64,000 nt of DNA from Paenibacillus_AB hodogayensis (GTDB lineage: Bacteria; Bacillota; Bacilli; Paenibacillales; NBRC-103111). The notes beneath the pieces are model-generated. The model was not told the origin of the DNA. It made no database searches and was given only the letters and a program-made list of their open reading frames with translations. The DNA is taken from NCBI RefSeq assembly GCF_039536325.1, contig NZ_BAAAYO010000010.1:1227533-1291532 (forward strand), given 5' to 3'. Position 1 is the stretch's first letter; each line of letters opens with the position of its first letter. Below, piece after piece: positions 52,170-60,206 of this stretch. The translations under genes were made by a program, and so were the position numbers.

Positions 52170-52814
52170 TTATTCGACAATACCGTTTTTAAACGCATAA
52201 ATGGCCGCCTGCGTCCGATCCTCGACGCCCAGCTTGGCCAAAATGTTCGTGACATGAAATTTTACCGTCTTGATGCCGATAAACAACGCGTCGGCGACTT
52301 CCTGATTGGACTTGCCGGCGGCGATCAGCTGCAGCACCTCCATCTCGCGATCGGTCAGATCGTGGTGCGGGGCGGCAACCGGTTTCGGCTGGCGGAATCG
52401 GTTCATCATTTTGGCGGCAACCTGCTGCTCGAGGACAGATTGTCCTTTGACGGCAGCTCGGATCGCCTGAGCGATTTCCGAGGCGCGCGACGTTTTCAGC
52501 AAATAGCTGAAGGCTCCCGCTTCGATAACCGGATACATCTTCTCGTCGTCGAGGAAGCTGGTCAGCACAATGACTTTAATATGCGGCATCTGCTGCAGCA
52601 GCCTGCGCGTCGTTTCAATGCCGTCCATGCCTTCCATAACCAGATCCATCAGCACCACATCGGGGTGGTATTCCTGTGCAAGCCGGATGCCGTCCTGACC
52701 GTTGCTCGCTTCCCCCACCACTTCGATGCCGTCCTCGGTCCCGAGAACCGCTGCAAGGCCGATGCGCACCATTTCGTGATCATCCACCAACAGCACTTTG
52801 ATTTCCGCTTCCAT
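52170..52814 (-). CDS. liaR: Response regulator LiaR
   Basis: A 214-residue NarL/FixJ-type regulator. The receiver has DDHEMVRIGL, the phospho-acceptor in DVVLMDLVMEGMDG (about D53), VIVLTSFLDDEKM and YLLKTSRASEI. The DNA-binding domain contains LTDREMEVLQLIAAGKSNQE and VADALFIGIKTVKFHV. ATG 52814 follows GGAGGAG and overlaps the end of liaS by 35 bp. LiaR activates genes that protect the envelope against bacitracin-like antibiotics. The identification rests on the liaF-liaS-liaR order as much as on sequence. Confidence 0.9.
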   Translation of the reverse strand: MEAEIKVLLVDDHEMVRIGLAAVLGTEDGIEVVGEASNGQDGIRLAQEYHPDVVLMDLVMEGMDGIETTRRLLQQMPHIKVIVLTSFLDDEKMYPVIEAGAFSYLLKTSRASEIAQAIRAAVKGQSVLEQQVAAKMMNRFRQPKPVAAPHHDLTDREMEVLQLIAAGKSNQEVADALFIGIKTVKFHVTNILAKLGVEDRTQAAIYAFKNGIVE

Positions 52815-53865
52815 CAGTCCCATCTCCTCCTTCTTCCGTCAAGATCGGCACGCGAATTTCGATTCGCGTGCCTTTGCCGGGAGCGGTCACGAACTGGATC
52901 GCTCCGCCGATTTCATTGACCCGCTCCTTCATCGATTGGATGCCGTACGAAGCGTGCTTATTCTCGTCGAGCACGAACCCGACTCCGTTATCGCGTATGG
53001 ACAACCGAATATTGTCTGACGGCCGCTGGAGCTTCAGCTCCATCAGCGTCGCTTTGGAGTGGCGCAGCGTATTGGACAGCGCCTCCTGCACGATGCGGAA
53101 CAGATGATCCTCGATCCCTTTCGGCAGCCGGATGCTTTCATCCATATCCCAGGCAATCTCGATCGGCACCTTCGCCTGCAGCTCCTGCAGCAGCTCCTGC
53201 AGCCCTTGCGATAGCCGCTTGCCTTCCAGGTGAACCGGGCGCAAATGAAGCAGCAGCGCCCTCATCTCCGACTGCGCGACGGAGGACATTTCTTCGATCA
53301 ACGCAATTTGCCGTTTCGCCTTGTCGAAATCTTTTTCCAACGTCCGGCCTACCGCCGTAGCCGTCATCGAGATGGCGAACAGCTGCTGGCTCACCGCATC
53401 GTGCAGCTCGCGGGCCAGCCGCTGACGCTCCTCGACGACGGCAGACAGCCTCGCCTTCTCGGCCAGCTCGGCATTGTTCGTCGACAGCCGCTGGAGCGAG
53501 GAGACCTGCTCCTCCCAGCGGGTGCTGATCCGCTCCAGCTGGCCGCCGATTCGGCCGATCTCGTCTTGACCAAGATCGGGAATGGCCCGGCTCAGATTGC
53601 CCTTCTCCAGATGCAGCATCGCATCTTGCAGAAGCTCCAGCCGCCGGGTGGTTCGGCTGCTCGACCAGTAGCCGAACGCCCCTCCCAGCGCCACGACCAT
53701 GCCGATCAGAATGAGGCTGAGCCTGATCCCATCCCGCCAGTTGGCGAACGGCCTTATGTATCCATAATAGTTTAGGACGTAAATAACCGTTCCAAACAAA
53801 AAAAGACTGAGGAGGATCGATTCGCCCATGCTTCGCCATATCATATTCGTCAATTTCCGATTCAC
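52780..53865 (-). CDS. liaS: Sensor histidine kinase LiaS
   Basis: A 361-residue kinase: two N-terminal membrane helices with a very short external loop (about 12-65), a HAMP domain (LELLQDAMLHLEKGNLSRAI), the HisKA_3 phospho-acceptor RQRLARELHDAVSQQLFAIS (His in ELHDAV) and the ATP site (EALSNTLRHSKA, IRDNGVGF, GIQSMKERVNEIGG). The tiny sensor loop is typical of intramembrane-sensing kinases. GTG 53865 follows GAGGAGGATCG, and this start matches LiaS length. Works with LiaF (upstream) and LiaR (downstream). Confidence 0.92.
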   Translation of the reverse strand: MNRKLTNMIWRSMGESILLSLFLFGTVIYVLNYYGYIRPFANWRDGIRLSLILIGMVVALGGAFGYWSSSRTTRRLELLQDAMLHLEKGNLSRAIPDLGQDEIGRIGGQLERISTRWEEQVSSLQRLSTNNAELAEKARLSAVVEERQRLARELHDAVSQQLFAISMTATAVGRTLEKDFDKAKRQIALIEEMSSVAQSEMRALLLHLRPVHLEGKRLSQGLQELLQELQAKVPIEIAWDMDESIRLPKGIEDHLFRIVQEALSNTLRHSKATLMELKLQRPSDNIRLSIRDNGVGFVLDENKHASYGIQSMKERVNEIGGAIQFVTAPGKGTRIEIRVPILTEEGGDGTDGSGNQSAVGG

Positions 53866-53882
53866 GCGCGCGATCCTCCTCA

Positions 53883-53960
53883 GAGCATTTCGCAGAAATG
53901 CTCGCATCGTAAGCATAAGCTGAGCATTCCGCAGGAATGCTGTCTTCGTAAGCATAAGCT
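53883..53960. repeat. Two tandem 39-bp repeats between liaF and liaS
   Basis: Copies at 53883-53921 and 53922-53960. Each starts with a hairpin (GAGCATTTC-GCA-GAAATGCTC, and GCATTCC-GCA-GGAATGC) and ends TCGTAAGCATAAGCT. Differences between copies are compensated within the stems. It fills the whole gap between liaF's stop and liaS's ribosome-binding site. Confidence 0.85.
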
Positions 53961-53966
53961 GAGTGT

Positions 53967-54611
53967 TTAAACCAATTTAATATCAATATCCCCTACGAGA
54001 TAGGAGATGATTAGTTTCACTTTTTGGTCGCTCGATTCGTAATTCGGAGACTGCCAGACGACTTTGTTGACAAGCCCGGTTTCTTTCTCGTTGCCGGCCT
54101 TGATTTGTCCGATGAGCGCCGAGGCGTTAACGCTGACGCCGATAAATTCGGGCACGACGATGTCGACATCGCCAAGCACGCCTTGCAGCACGACCGTCGT
54201 CTCCTTCTCCTCGAGCATAACGAGAGACAAATCCATGTACACTTCGCCGACGACGTTCCACATGCTGATATTTTTCAGCTCCCACGGTTCTTTATCCCGT
54301 TTGAAGCTTTCCAGCAAGCTTTGCTTCATAGACGCATGTTCGCGGTGCGCCTGCTTCGATTTCATGTAGAACAGGCCTAGCGAGATGAGCACGACGGACA
54401 AAATAAACGTAAAATGCCCGCTGAATAACAGAAATACGCCAACGACCAAGATCACATACCCGGTTTTGTCCGGCGACGAGCGGATTTTATAAATACCGAG
54501 CGCAATGAACAATAGGGCGGCAATGGTGAAGAAGCTGACGTAATGTTCAATCAGGATAAATAGACCCGCCACGATAAGCATGATGGCCGTGTTACGGTTG
54601 CGATTTCCCAT
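53967..54611 (-). CDS. liaF: LiaF, membrane inhibitor of LiaRS
   Basis: A 214-residue protein with four membrane helices (AIMLIVAGLFILIEHYV, IAALLFIALGIYKI, VILVVGVFLLFSGHFTFILS) and a soluble C-terminal beta domain (MWNVVGEVYMDLSLVMLE, GVLGDVDIVVPEFIGVSVNA, LIISYLVGDIDIKLV) typical of LiaF/cell-wall-antibiotic-response proteins. ATG 54611 follows GGAGGTGCGGCA. LiaF keeps LiaS off in unstressed cells. A terminator (54657-54700) separates it from pspA upstream. Confidence 0.92.
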   Translation of the reverse strand: MGNRNRNTAIMLIVAGLFILIEHYVSFFTIAALLFIALGIYKIRSSPDKTGYVILVVGVFLLFSGHFTFILSVVLISLGLFYMKSKQAHREHASMKQSLLESFKRDKEPWELKNISMWNVVGEVYMDLSLVMLEEKETTVVLQGVLGDVDIVVPEFIGVSVNASALIGQIKAGNEKETGLVNKVVWQSPNYESSDQKVKLIISYLVGDIDIKLV

Positions 54612-54656
54612 TGCCGCACCTCCTCTTCTTGTTCGCTTCTGTGCCCGACGGCATAA

Positions 54657-54700
54657 GGGAAAAGCCATAGCGCGAACACGTTTCGCCCTATGGCCTTGCT
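54657..54700 (-). terminator. Intra-operon terminator between pspA and liaF
   Basis: On the minus strand GCCATAG...CTATGGC with an AAGG/CTTTT base and TTTTCC following. It lies between the PspA stop (54743) and the liaF start (54611), so full read-through is not expected; it would make the psp genes more abundant than liaFSR, as known for B. subtilis liaIH-liaGFSR. Confidence 0.75.
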
Positions 54701-54742
54701 CCCTGATTAGAATATCATAATTTGTTTTGCGCTACAAAACGT

Positions 54743-55444
54743 TTATTCGGCTGCGGCCGGAGCGGCCGGGGGAGCGGACAGCTTTTCTTTCAACAGCTGC
54801 ATTTGCTCGTCGACTTTTTGCTGCTTGGCTGCGTCTATCGTTTGCAGCGATTGCAGGGCGGTTGCCGGTACATAAGGGGTGCGGGCGATTTCCGCTTCCA
54901 CCTCAAGCTGGAGAATTTTTTCCTCCATCCGTTGGAATCCGCGGGAGGCATGGCCGCTGTCGATCGAATTGCTCACCGTCACCTGAGCCATTTGCTTCTT
55001 GGCTTTGGCCAGCTCGGCGCGTCCGGACAGCTCGTTGCGCTTGTTGCGCATTTTGTAATACTCGTCTTTCAAGGCATGCAGTTGGGACAACAGCTGGTCG
55101 GCTTGACCTTTCGATTGCGTGTGGGTTTCCGAGTATTCCGTAATTCTTTGATCGTAATACAGCTTCTCCTCCAACGCTTGGCGGGCGATCGCTTCATTGC
55201 CCTTCTTAAGCGCCTCGGCGGCTTTGGCTTCGCGGTCCGCGCTCAGACGGAAGGATTCGTTCAGACGCTCCTGCAGCTTGCGCTCGTTGGCGATTTGCCG
55301 GGCAACCGTCACTTCCGCTTGGGCGATTTCTTCCTCCATATCGCGGATGTACTGATTGAGCATGACGACCGGGTCCTCCACCTTATCCAACAACTCATGC
55401 ACCGATGCCTTCGTCATATCTTTGATCCGTTTGAATACTCCCAT
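54743..55444 (-). CDS. PspA/IM30 (LiaH-like) membrane-protecting protein, second copy
   Basis: A 233-residue coiled-coil protein. It starts with the amphipathic helix MGVFKRIKDMTKASVHELLD, then VEDPVVMLNQYIRDMEEEIA, the PspA signature, and long heptad-rich helices (about 30-195). An Ala/Pro-rich tail ends it (APPAAPAAAE). Such proteins oligomerise on damaged membranes. GGGAGACGTG precedes the ATG. It follows pspC by 3 bp. With 55870-56547 it makes two PspA paralogues in one operon. Confidence 0.92.
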   Translation of the reverse strand: MGVFKRIKDMTKASVHELLDKVEDPVVMLNQYIRDMEEEIAQAEVTVARQIANERKLQERLNESFRLSADREAKAAEALKKGNEAIARQALEEKLYYDQRITEYSETHTQSKGQADQLLSQLHALKDEYYKMRNKRNELSGRAELAKAKKQMAQVTVSNSIDSGHASRGFQRMEEKILQLEVEAEIARTPYVPATALQSLQTIDAAKQQKVDEQMQLLKEKLSAPPAAPAAAE

Positions 55445-55447
55445 TGT

Positions 55448-55873
55448 TTACACGTCTCCCTTCTCGTATTTGGACAATTTGGCTTTCAATTCCTGAATTT
55501 CGTTCCACATGGCTTTGCTTTCAATGTCTTTCATCATGTTATCGATATTCGGCTCCGGTGCCGGATTCGGCCGTGCAGCGGCTCCATAAGGCTGGGACGC
55601 CTGCTGGAAACCGTAGCTTCCGGGTGTGGCGGAGTAACTGTTAGAGTTTGCCGCATAAGGGTTCCACGAGTTCGTCAGCGGACTCTCAAGCGGTTCCTTG
55701 GGAATAACCAGCGCCGCCAGAATGTATATCGGAATCAAAACGCCGCCGGTAAAAAAGGTTGTCACGACGATGACCAAACGAAGCAGCGTTGCGTCCACAT
55801 TCACTAGCTCGGCCAAGCCGCCGCAGATTCCGAACAGCTTCTTGTCCCTCTGGGACCGGTACAGCTTCTTCAT
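55448..55873 (-). CDS. PspC-domain membrane protein
   Basis: A 141-residue protein. The PspC domain fills residues 1-65 (KKLYRSQRDKKLFGICGGLA, then a membrane helix LVIVVTTFFTGGVLIPIYIL). A Gly/Pro/Tyr/Ser-rich linker follows and a short C-terminal coiled coil (IESKAMWNEIQELKAKLSKY). ATG 55873 overlaps the upstream PspA stop as ATGA, so the two are translationally coupled. The coiled coil could contact PspA. Confidence 0.9.
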   Translation of the reverse strand: MKKLYRSQRDKKLFGICGGLAELVNVDATLLRLVIVVTTFFTGGVLIPIYILAALVIPKEPLESPLTNSWNPYAANSNSYSATPGSYGFQQASQPYGAAARPNPAPEPNIDNMMKDIESKAMWNEIQELKAKLSKYEKGDV

Positions 55874-56547
55874 TTCAACCATCCTTCCTTCTCCAGCTTG
55901 CTGCGCAACTGAGTCAGCTCATTCTCCAGTGCTTGCTGCATCGCGCTTCCGGTATGAGCCAGTTCCTTTCCGAGCTGACGGACGTCGCGAAGCGTGCGGC
56001 TTTCCAGCTCCATATCGGATATGCGCTCGTCCAGCCGGCTGAACGTCCGGCTGCTGATTCCGCCGTAGCTGCCGCCGCGCATCGATTCGTTCATCCGCTG
56101 CTGAAGCCGGACCGATTCGAGCCGGGCCATGTAATATTGCCGCTTGCCCAGCACCTCGTCGAAGTCGCGTTTCAATTGATCCAGCTGATCTTCCAGCTCT
56201 GCAATCGACAGCTTGCTTTGCTCGTAAAGCGCATTGAACTGCTCGTACTTCTCTTCCTGAATCAGCTTCTCCTGAAGCGCCATCTTGGCGACCAGCTCTT
56301 CGCCGGCCTTCAGCGCGATCATCGCCTGCTGTTCCCGTTTGTCCTTCAATTGTTCCGCCGACAATACTTGCTGGCGCAGCGACTGGGCGTGAGCCAACAT
56401 TTGGCGGTACACTTTGTCGGACTGCATGATTTGCTCTTTTTGAGCGGCTAAATACTGATCGATCAATTTGACCGGATCTTCCGCCTGCTCCAGCCGTTCG
56501 TTCAGCGTGGCGACGGTTATGTCTCTCATCCGCCTCATCAGGCTCAT
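55870..56547 (-). CDS. PspA/IM30 (LiaH-like) membrane-protecting protein, first copy
   Basis: A 225-residue coiled-coil protein: MSLMRRMRDITVATLNERLE, AEDPVKLIDQYLAAQKEQI, then long heptad helices (MLAHAQSLRQQVLSAEQLKD; IAELEDQLDQLKRDFDEVL). ATG 56547 follows GGAGGATGACACG. It is distinct in sequence from the second PspA (54743-55444), so this is an old duplication, not a recent one. Confidence 0.92.
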   Translation of the reverse strand: MSLMRRMRDITVATLNERLEQAEDPVKLIDQYLAAQKEQIMQSDKVYRQMLAHAQSLRQQVLSAEQLKDKREQQAMIALKAGEELVAKMALQEKLIQEEKYEQFNALYEQSKLSIAELEDQLDQLKRDFDEVLGKRQYYMARLESVRLQQRMNESMRGGSYGGISSRTFSRLDERISDMELESRTLRDVRQLGKELAHTGSAMQQALENELTQLRSKLEKEGWLK

Positions 56548-56601
56548 CGTGTCATCCTCCTTTTCGCTTCTCACATCTATGTGTAATTCCGGGTTTGCCG
56601 G

Positions 56602-56907
56602 TTAGAACGTGCTGCTGTTCTGCTTCTTCTTCAGCACCGTGACTCCGAAGTAAATGAGCCCGACTGCGAAGATGATCGCGAACAGTCCGGAGAACTTGCC
56701 GACCAGAGCCAGCAGACCGACTGCGAAGATCGCCCATCCGAAAAATTTGCTGCCGTTACGGATTCCGTAATACCCGAGGCCGAGAAGCGCGAGCGGGAAC
56801 AAGTAGCTCATCAGAAACCCAAGACCTAAACCGATTTTGCCTAGCAGAATCAAAGCGCCGCAACCGATAAGCAGAATAGCGAGACCGCTTTTGCTGTTCA
56901 ATTTCAT
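56602..56907 (-). CDS. LiaI-like small membrane protein
   Basis: A 101-residue protein of four short hydrophobic helices (GLAILLIGCGALILLGKIG; FLMSYLFPLALLGLGYYG; FFGWAIFAVGLLALVGKFSG; FAIIFAVGLIYFGVTVL) with a KKKQN tail. It resembles the LiaI/LiaF-type membrane anchor and is the first gene of the lia/psp operon, where B. subtilis has liaI. It probably anchors PspA. GGCGGTGAATCAAAA precedes the ATG. Confidence 0.82.
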   Translation of the reverse strand: MKLNSKSGLAILLIGCGALILLGKIGLGLGFLMSYLFPLALLGLGYYGIRNGSKFFGWAIFAVGLLALVGKFSGLFAIIFAVGLIYFGVTVLKKKQNSSTF

Positions 56908-56960
56908 TTTTGATTCACCGCCTTTCGTCGTTTGTTTGATTGTGTTTCGCTTATGTACTC

Positions 56961-56988
56961 ATTGTAGGCGATATGGGGGCTGGTCAAA
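56961..56988 (-). promoter_or_regulatory. Probable promoter of the lia/psp operon
   Basis: On the minus strand TTTTGA-17 bp-TACAAT (or TTGACC with a 15-bp spacer), about 60 bp upstream of the LiaI-like start. A LiaR-binding palindrome upstream is possible; I could not define one. Confidence 0.5.
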
Positions 56989-57445
56989 ACGGACCCGCGA
57001 CGGTTTTTGACACTGGCCCTAAGTCGAGTGTCGAAGACCGCCTGAAGGTACCATCGGTCCGTCCCGCGAACGGAGGCAAATACCGCATAACAACGCCAAT
57101 CGCGGGCCTCGCGCGGCTTTGCGGCATCCTTTGTCGAGAAGAATTGGACAAGCCCGAACTTCTTGTCCTCCCTCCGTCCCTGACCCGGGTCCCCATAGCG
57201 CATAGAAGTCCGGCCGCAGCGGAAAAGTAAAAGGAAACTATGGCTTTCTTCGAAACCCTTTCCTTCACCGCCCTTCCTCGCCCGGTCGGTCTTCTCCTTC
57301 CCTTGCGATAGCCTCTTTGTTTCACGCTGGTTCGCCGAATTAGCTGGACTTCTCCGCCATTTTCAATTCAAGCAAAAAATTATTTGTTTATTCGGCATAA
57401 AACGCTACAATGAACATGGTGCATCAAACCAATCGATCCGATTAC
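56989..57445. other. Gene-free region between divergent operons
   Basis: About 450 bp between the lia operon and the Gfo/Idh gene. Open frames here have no ribosome-binding sites and unlikely composition. It should contain the promoter of the gene at 57460; nothing else is evident. Confidence 0.55.
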
Positions 57446-57459
57446 GGGAGGGACAGGCG

Positions 57460-58521
57460 ATGAGCAAAACGAAAGTTGCCATTATCGGCTGCGGTACGAT
57501 CGCAAATAGCGCGCACATCAAAGCGTACGTGGCAAATCCGGACGCGGAAATCAAATATTTCTGCGACATCATTAAGGAAAGAGCCGAAAAAGCCGTACAA
57601 GAATACGGCTGTGGAGAGGCTATCGAGGATTATCACGTCATCTTGAACGATCCCGAGGTAGAAGCCGTCTCGATCTGCACGCCGAACAACGGCCATGCCT
57701 CGATCTCGATCGACTGCCTGCGCGCAGGCAAAAACGTCCTCTGCGAGAAACCGGCGGCCCGGACGTACGAAGAAGCGTTGGAAATGCAGAAGGTACAGCA
57801 CGAAACCGGCAAAGTGCTCAATATCGGCGTCGTCAACCGGTTCAATACGGGCGTTAATATCATAAAAAAAATGATCGAGGACGGCGAGCTTGGCGAGTTG
57901 TATCAAGTCTATGTCAGCTTCCGTTCCCATCGTTCGATCCCTGGTCTCGGCGGAGCGTTTACGACGAAGTCGATCGCCGGCGGCGGGGCGCTGATCGATT
58001 GGGGCGTTCACTTCCTCGACGTCGTCATGTACTGCTCCGGCGATCCGCAGCCGCTTACCGTAACCGGCCAGGCGTTCAGTAAGCTCGGAACCGATATGGA
58101 AAACTATGCATATACGAACATGTGGGCCGGACCGCCAAACTATGCCGGAACTTACGACGTTGACGATTCCGTCACCGCACTGATCCGCACCGAAGGCCCG
58201 ACCATTACCGTGAACGGCGCCTGGGCGCAAAACATCGGCGTCAACGAAATGTTCATCGATTTCCTTGGCGACAAAGCTGGCATTCGTCTGCAGTACGGCA
58301 AAGAATTCGTGCTGTACAGCGCCAAAAATGGAGCTTTGCTGGAAACGACGCCGAAATACAAGTCGACCGACATGTTCCAAAACGAAATCGACGGCTTTAT
58401 CAATTGCGTACGTACCGGCGAGAAATCGCCAGCTCATATCGATACCGTCATTGTCTCATCCAAAATCATTCAGGCCATTTACGACTCGTCGGACCGCCGC
58501 TCGGAGATCTCTTTTACATAA
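57460..58521 (+). CDS. Gfo/Idh/MocA-family oxidoreductase
   Basis: A 353-residue NAD(P)-dependent oxidoreductase. The Rossmann motif is VAIIGCGTIANSAHIKAY (about 5-22), followed by the catalytic EKP motif in NVLCEKPAARTYEEAL (K about 97) and the C-terminal alpha/beta domain with GGGALIDWGVHFLDVVMYC (Asp and His of the active site). Substrates are sugars, inositols or related polyols. GGGAGGGACAGGCG precedes the ATG. Monocistronic, with a terminator at 58545. Confidence 0.92.
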   Translation: MSKTKVAIIGCGTIANSAHIKAYVANPDAEIKYFCDIIKERAEKAVQEYGCGEAIEDYHVILNDPEVEAVSICTPNNGHASISIDCLRAGKNVLCEKPAARTYEEALEMQKVQHETGKVLNIGVVNRFNTGVNIIKKMIEDGELGELYQVYVSFRSHRSIPGLGGAFTTKSIAGGGALIDWGVHFLDVVMYCSGDPQPLTVTGQAFSKLGTDMENYAYTNMWAGPPNYAGTYDVDDSVTALIRTEGPTITVNGAWAQNIGVNEMFIDFLGDKAGIRLQYGKEFVLYSAKNGALLETTPKYKSTDMFQNEIDGFINCVRTGEKSPAHIDTVIVSSKIIQAIYDSSDRRSEISFT

Positions 58522-58544
58522 GGAGATATAGTCAGACTTGAATA

Positions 58545-58597
58545 AAAGACCGTTCCAGCCAGTTGAAGCGCAATTGGCGGAGCGGTCTTCTTTGCGT
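58545..58597 (+). terminator. Terminator of the Gfo/Idh gene
   Basis: AAAGACCGTTCC...GGAGCGGTCTTCTTT, about 25 bp after the stop, with an inner CCAGTTG / CAATTGG stem. Confidence 0.8.
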
Positions 58598-58628
58598 TAT
58601 TGAACTACAGTGCTTACGCGTTGACGCA

Positions 58629-59825
58629 TCAGTAATAATCGGGGAAATAGGAGGATCGTCGGGGAACCGTTCTCTCCCATCGCTCGATGGTCTCGGCAGA
58701 CCCGGTCAACAGGCCGGTTTGATGCAAAAAGGCCGGGCGCTTATAACCCATCATGATCGCTGTTAGCGCCCCAATACCGCATGTCAGCACCGATGCGGAT
58801 TGTTCCTCCCGAGCTTGAGCTTGTCCATCAAGCGACTCCACGGACGCTTGGCCCGATTCGTCCACGATCAACCGGAACAGCCGATCGTTCCAAGGCGCAT
58901 GCCGATCCTCGATCCGGACGAACAGCGGCCCTTCCTCGCTTCCGCTTGCCGCGAACCCGTACTGGGAGGCGAACGCCTGAAAGTCGACGATACGGGCCAT
59001 AAAGTAAGGCACCGTCTGCTGTACGATACGCGGATCGGGAAGCAGGAACGGCAGCCCGTCGTCGGCCGGCGCCTGCAGCCGGACCGTATCGCACATCGAG
59101 TCGTGATTGGAAATAAACCTCCACAGCCCTTTGCGCGCCGATTCGTCGAGAAACGCCATTTCTCCGATATCCAGTACGCTGTTTTTCACTTTGTACAGGA
59201 TATAGCCTCGCGGCTCCCCCGCATCGTCATAATAAACGGCGGCTTGCCCGCCCTTCTGCTTGAACACGGTATGCTGCCACCACGCCTCGTCGCGCACGAG
59301 CGTCCCATTGTACCCGCCGGCATATTGCCGGTATACGTTGTCGAGAAGCGCCCAATCGCGGTCAGCCCGCTGAATGCGCCCTTGCGTATGGACTGGCTGC
59401 GGAAGCTGCTCCGCCTTCAGCTCGTAGGTTTTATAATCCGTGTACAGCTCCCAGCCGTATTTGCGGTAAAAGGGGATCGAGAATGGATGCAGGCAAGAGA
59501 GCGTCTGCCCGTCTTCCTTCATCTCCCGCAATCCCCGCTCCAGCAGCTTCGCCACCATTCCCCCGCGCCGGTGCTCGGGCCACGTCGCTACGCTTGCCAC
59601 ACCGCCCATACGCAGCGGCTTGCCTTGAACATACATCCGCATATCGTGAATGTGCATCTTCGCGGCCATCTTATCGTCCACGAAATAGCCCCAGATGCGG
59701 TCCGGATTCATCCGTTTTTTGCGTTCTTCCCGCTCTTCCGGCGATACCTCGTATTGAAAAGCGAAGCAGGACAGCGTAATACTCTCATCCAGTTCTTCCC
59801 GCCTCAACGTCCGTATGTTCTCCAT
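58629..59825 (-). CDS. Eis-like GNAT acetyltransferase with SCP2-type C-terminal domain
   Basis: A 398-residue acetyltransferase. The first GNAT domain has VASVATWPEHRRGGMVAKLL (about 74-93) for acetyl-CoA, then HPFSIPFYRKYGWELY; a second, degenerate GNAT domain follows, and the C-terminal 100 residues resemble a sterol-carrier fold ending FPDYY, as Eis enzymes end in a free C-terminal carboxylate used in catalysis. Mycobacterial Eis acetylates aminoglycosides at several positions. ATG 59825 has GGAGGCGGACTAAGG upstream. Aminoglycoside action here is inferred. Confidence 0.85.
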   Translation of the reverse strand: MENIRTLRREELDESITLSCFAFQYEVSPEEREERKKRMNPDRIWGYFVDDKMAAKMHIHDMRMYVQGKPLRMGGVASVATWPEHRRGGMVAKLLERGLREMKEDGQTLSCLHPFSIPFYRKYGWELYTDYKTYELKAEQLPQPVHTQGRIQRADRDWALLDNVYRQYAGGYNGTLVRDEAWWQHTVFKQKGGQAAVYYDDAGEPRGYILYKVKNSVLDIGEMAFLDESARKGLWRFISNHDSMCDTVRLQAPADDGLPFLLPDPRIVQQTVPYFMARIVDFQAFASQYGFAASGSEEGPLFVRIEDRHAPWNDRLFRLIVDESGQASVESLDGQAQAREEQSASVLTCGIGALTAIMMGYKRPAFLHQTGLLTGSAETIERWERTVPRRSSYFPDYY

Positions 59826-59979
59826 TTCCTTAGTCCGCCTCCCTTCACCGTCCATGTATGTATTGTATCAGTTCGGTCAGGGCTAGCAAAGACGGAAGCT
59901 GCAACCGGGCTAATGTCCACACGGAGCGGGCGTTTGCCGAATAAGATGAGGCATCAGTTCGGAAAAGGAGGTTGCGAGT

Positions 59980-60069
59980 ATGAGTGATGTGGGCGGAGCC
60001 TTCACTTCGACGGGGGTAATTCTCGTTCTGTATATTTTGCTAGTGATCATTAGCTTAGCGTGGATTTAA
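59980..60069 (+). CDS. YjcZ-family sporulation protein, 29 residues
   Basis: A tiny gene with a strong GGAAAAGGAGG site. It encodes MSDVGGAFTSTGVILVLYIL then LVIISLAWI, a single hydrophobic helix after a short polar start. This is the form of YjcZ/SscA-like peptides of Bacilli, linked to spore assembly. A hairpin at 60091-60117 follows as probable terminator. Confidence 0.85.
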   Translation: MSDVGGAFTSTGVILVLYILLVIISLAWI

Positions 60070-60090
60070 GCAGCGATTACCGGGCGATGA

Positions 60091-60125
60091 AGCCGGAGAT
60101 CCCCCGATTCTCCGGCTAGGTCTTA
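60091..60125 (+). terminator. Hairpin after the YjcZ-family gene
   Basis: AGCCGGAGA / TCTCCGGCT with a 9-nt loop, 21 bp past the stop; a weak T-rich tail (TCTTACTTTC) follows. Confidence 0.65.
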
Positions 60126-60206
60126 CTTTCGGCACTCGGTCGCTCCCGAGACTGCGGTTTCCTTTCGATCGCCTCGTGGGTTGTCGGCTCTCCGGTTGCC
60201 CCAACG

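Noticed and set aside
57442..58437. A 331-codon minus-strand frame opposite the Gfo/Idh gene
   Set aside because: Shadow of the oxidoreductase; no ribosome-binding site.
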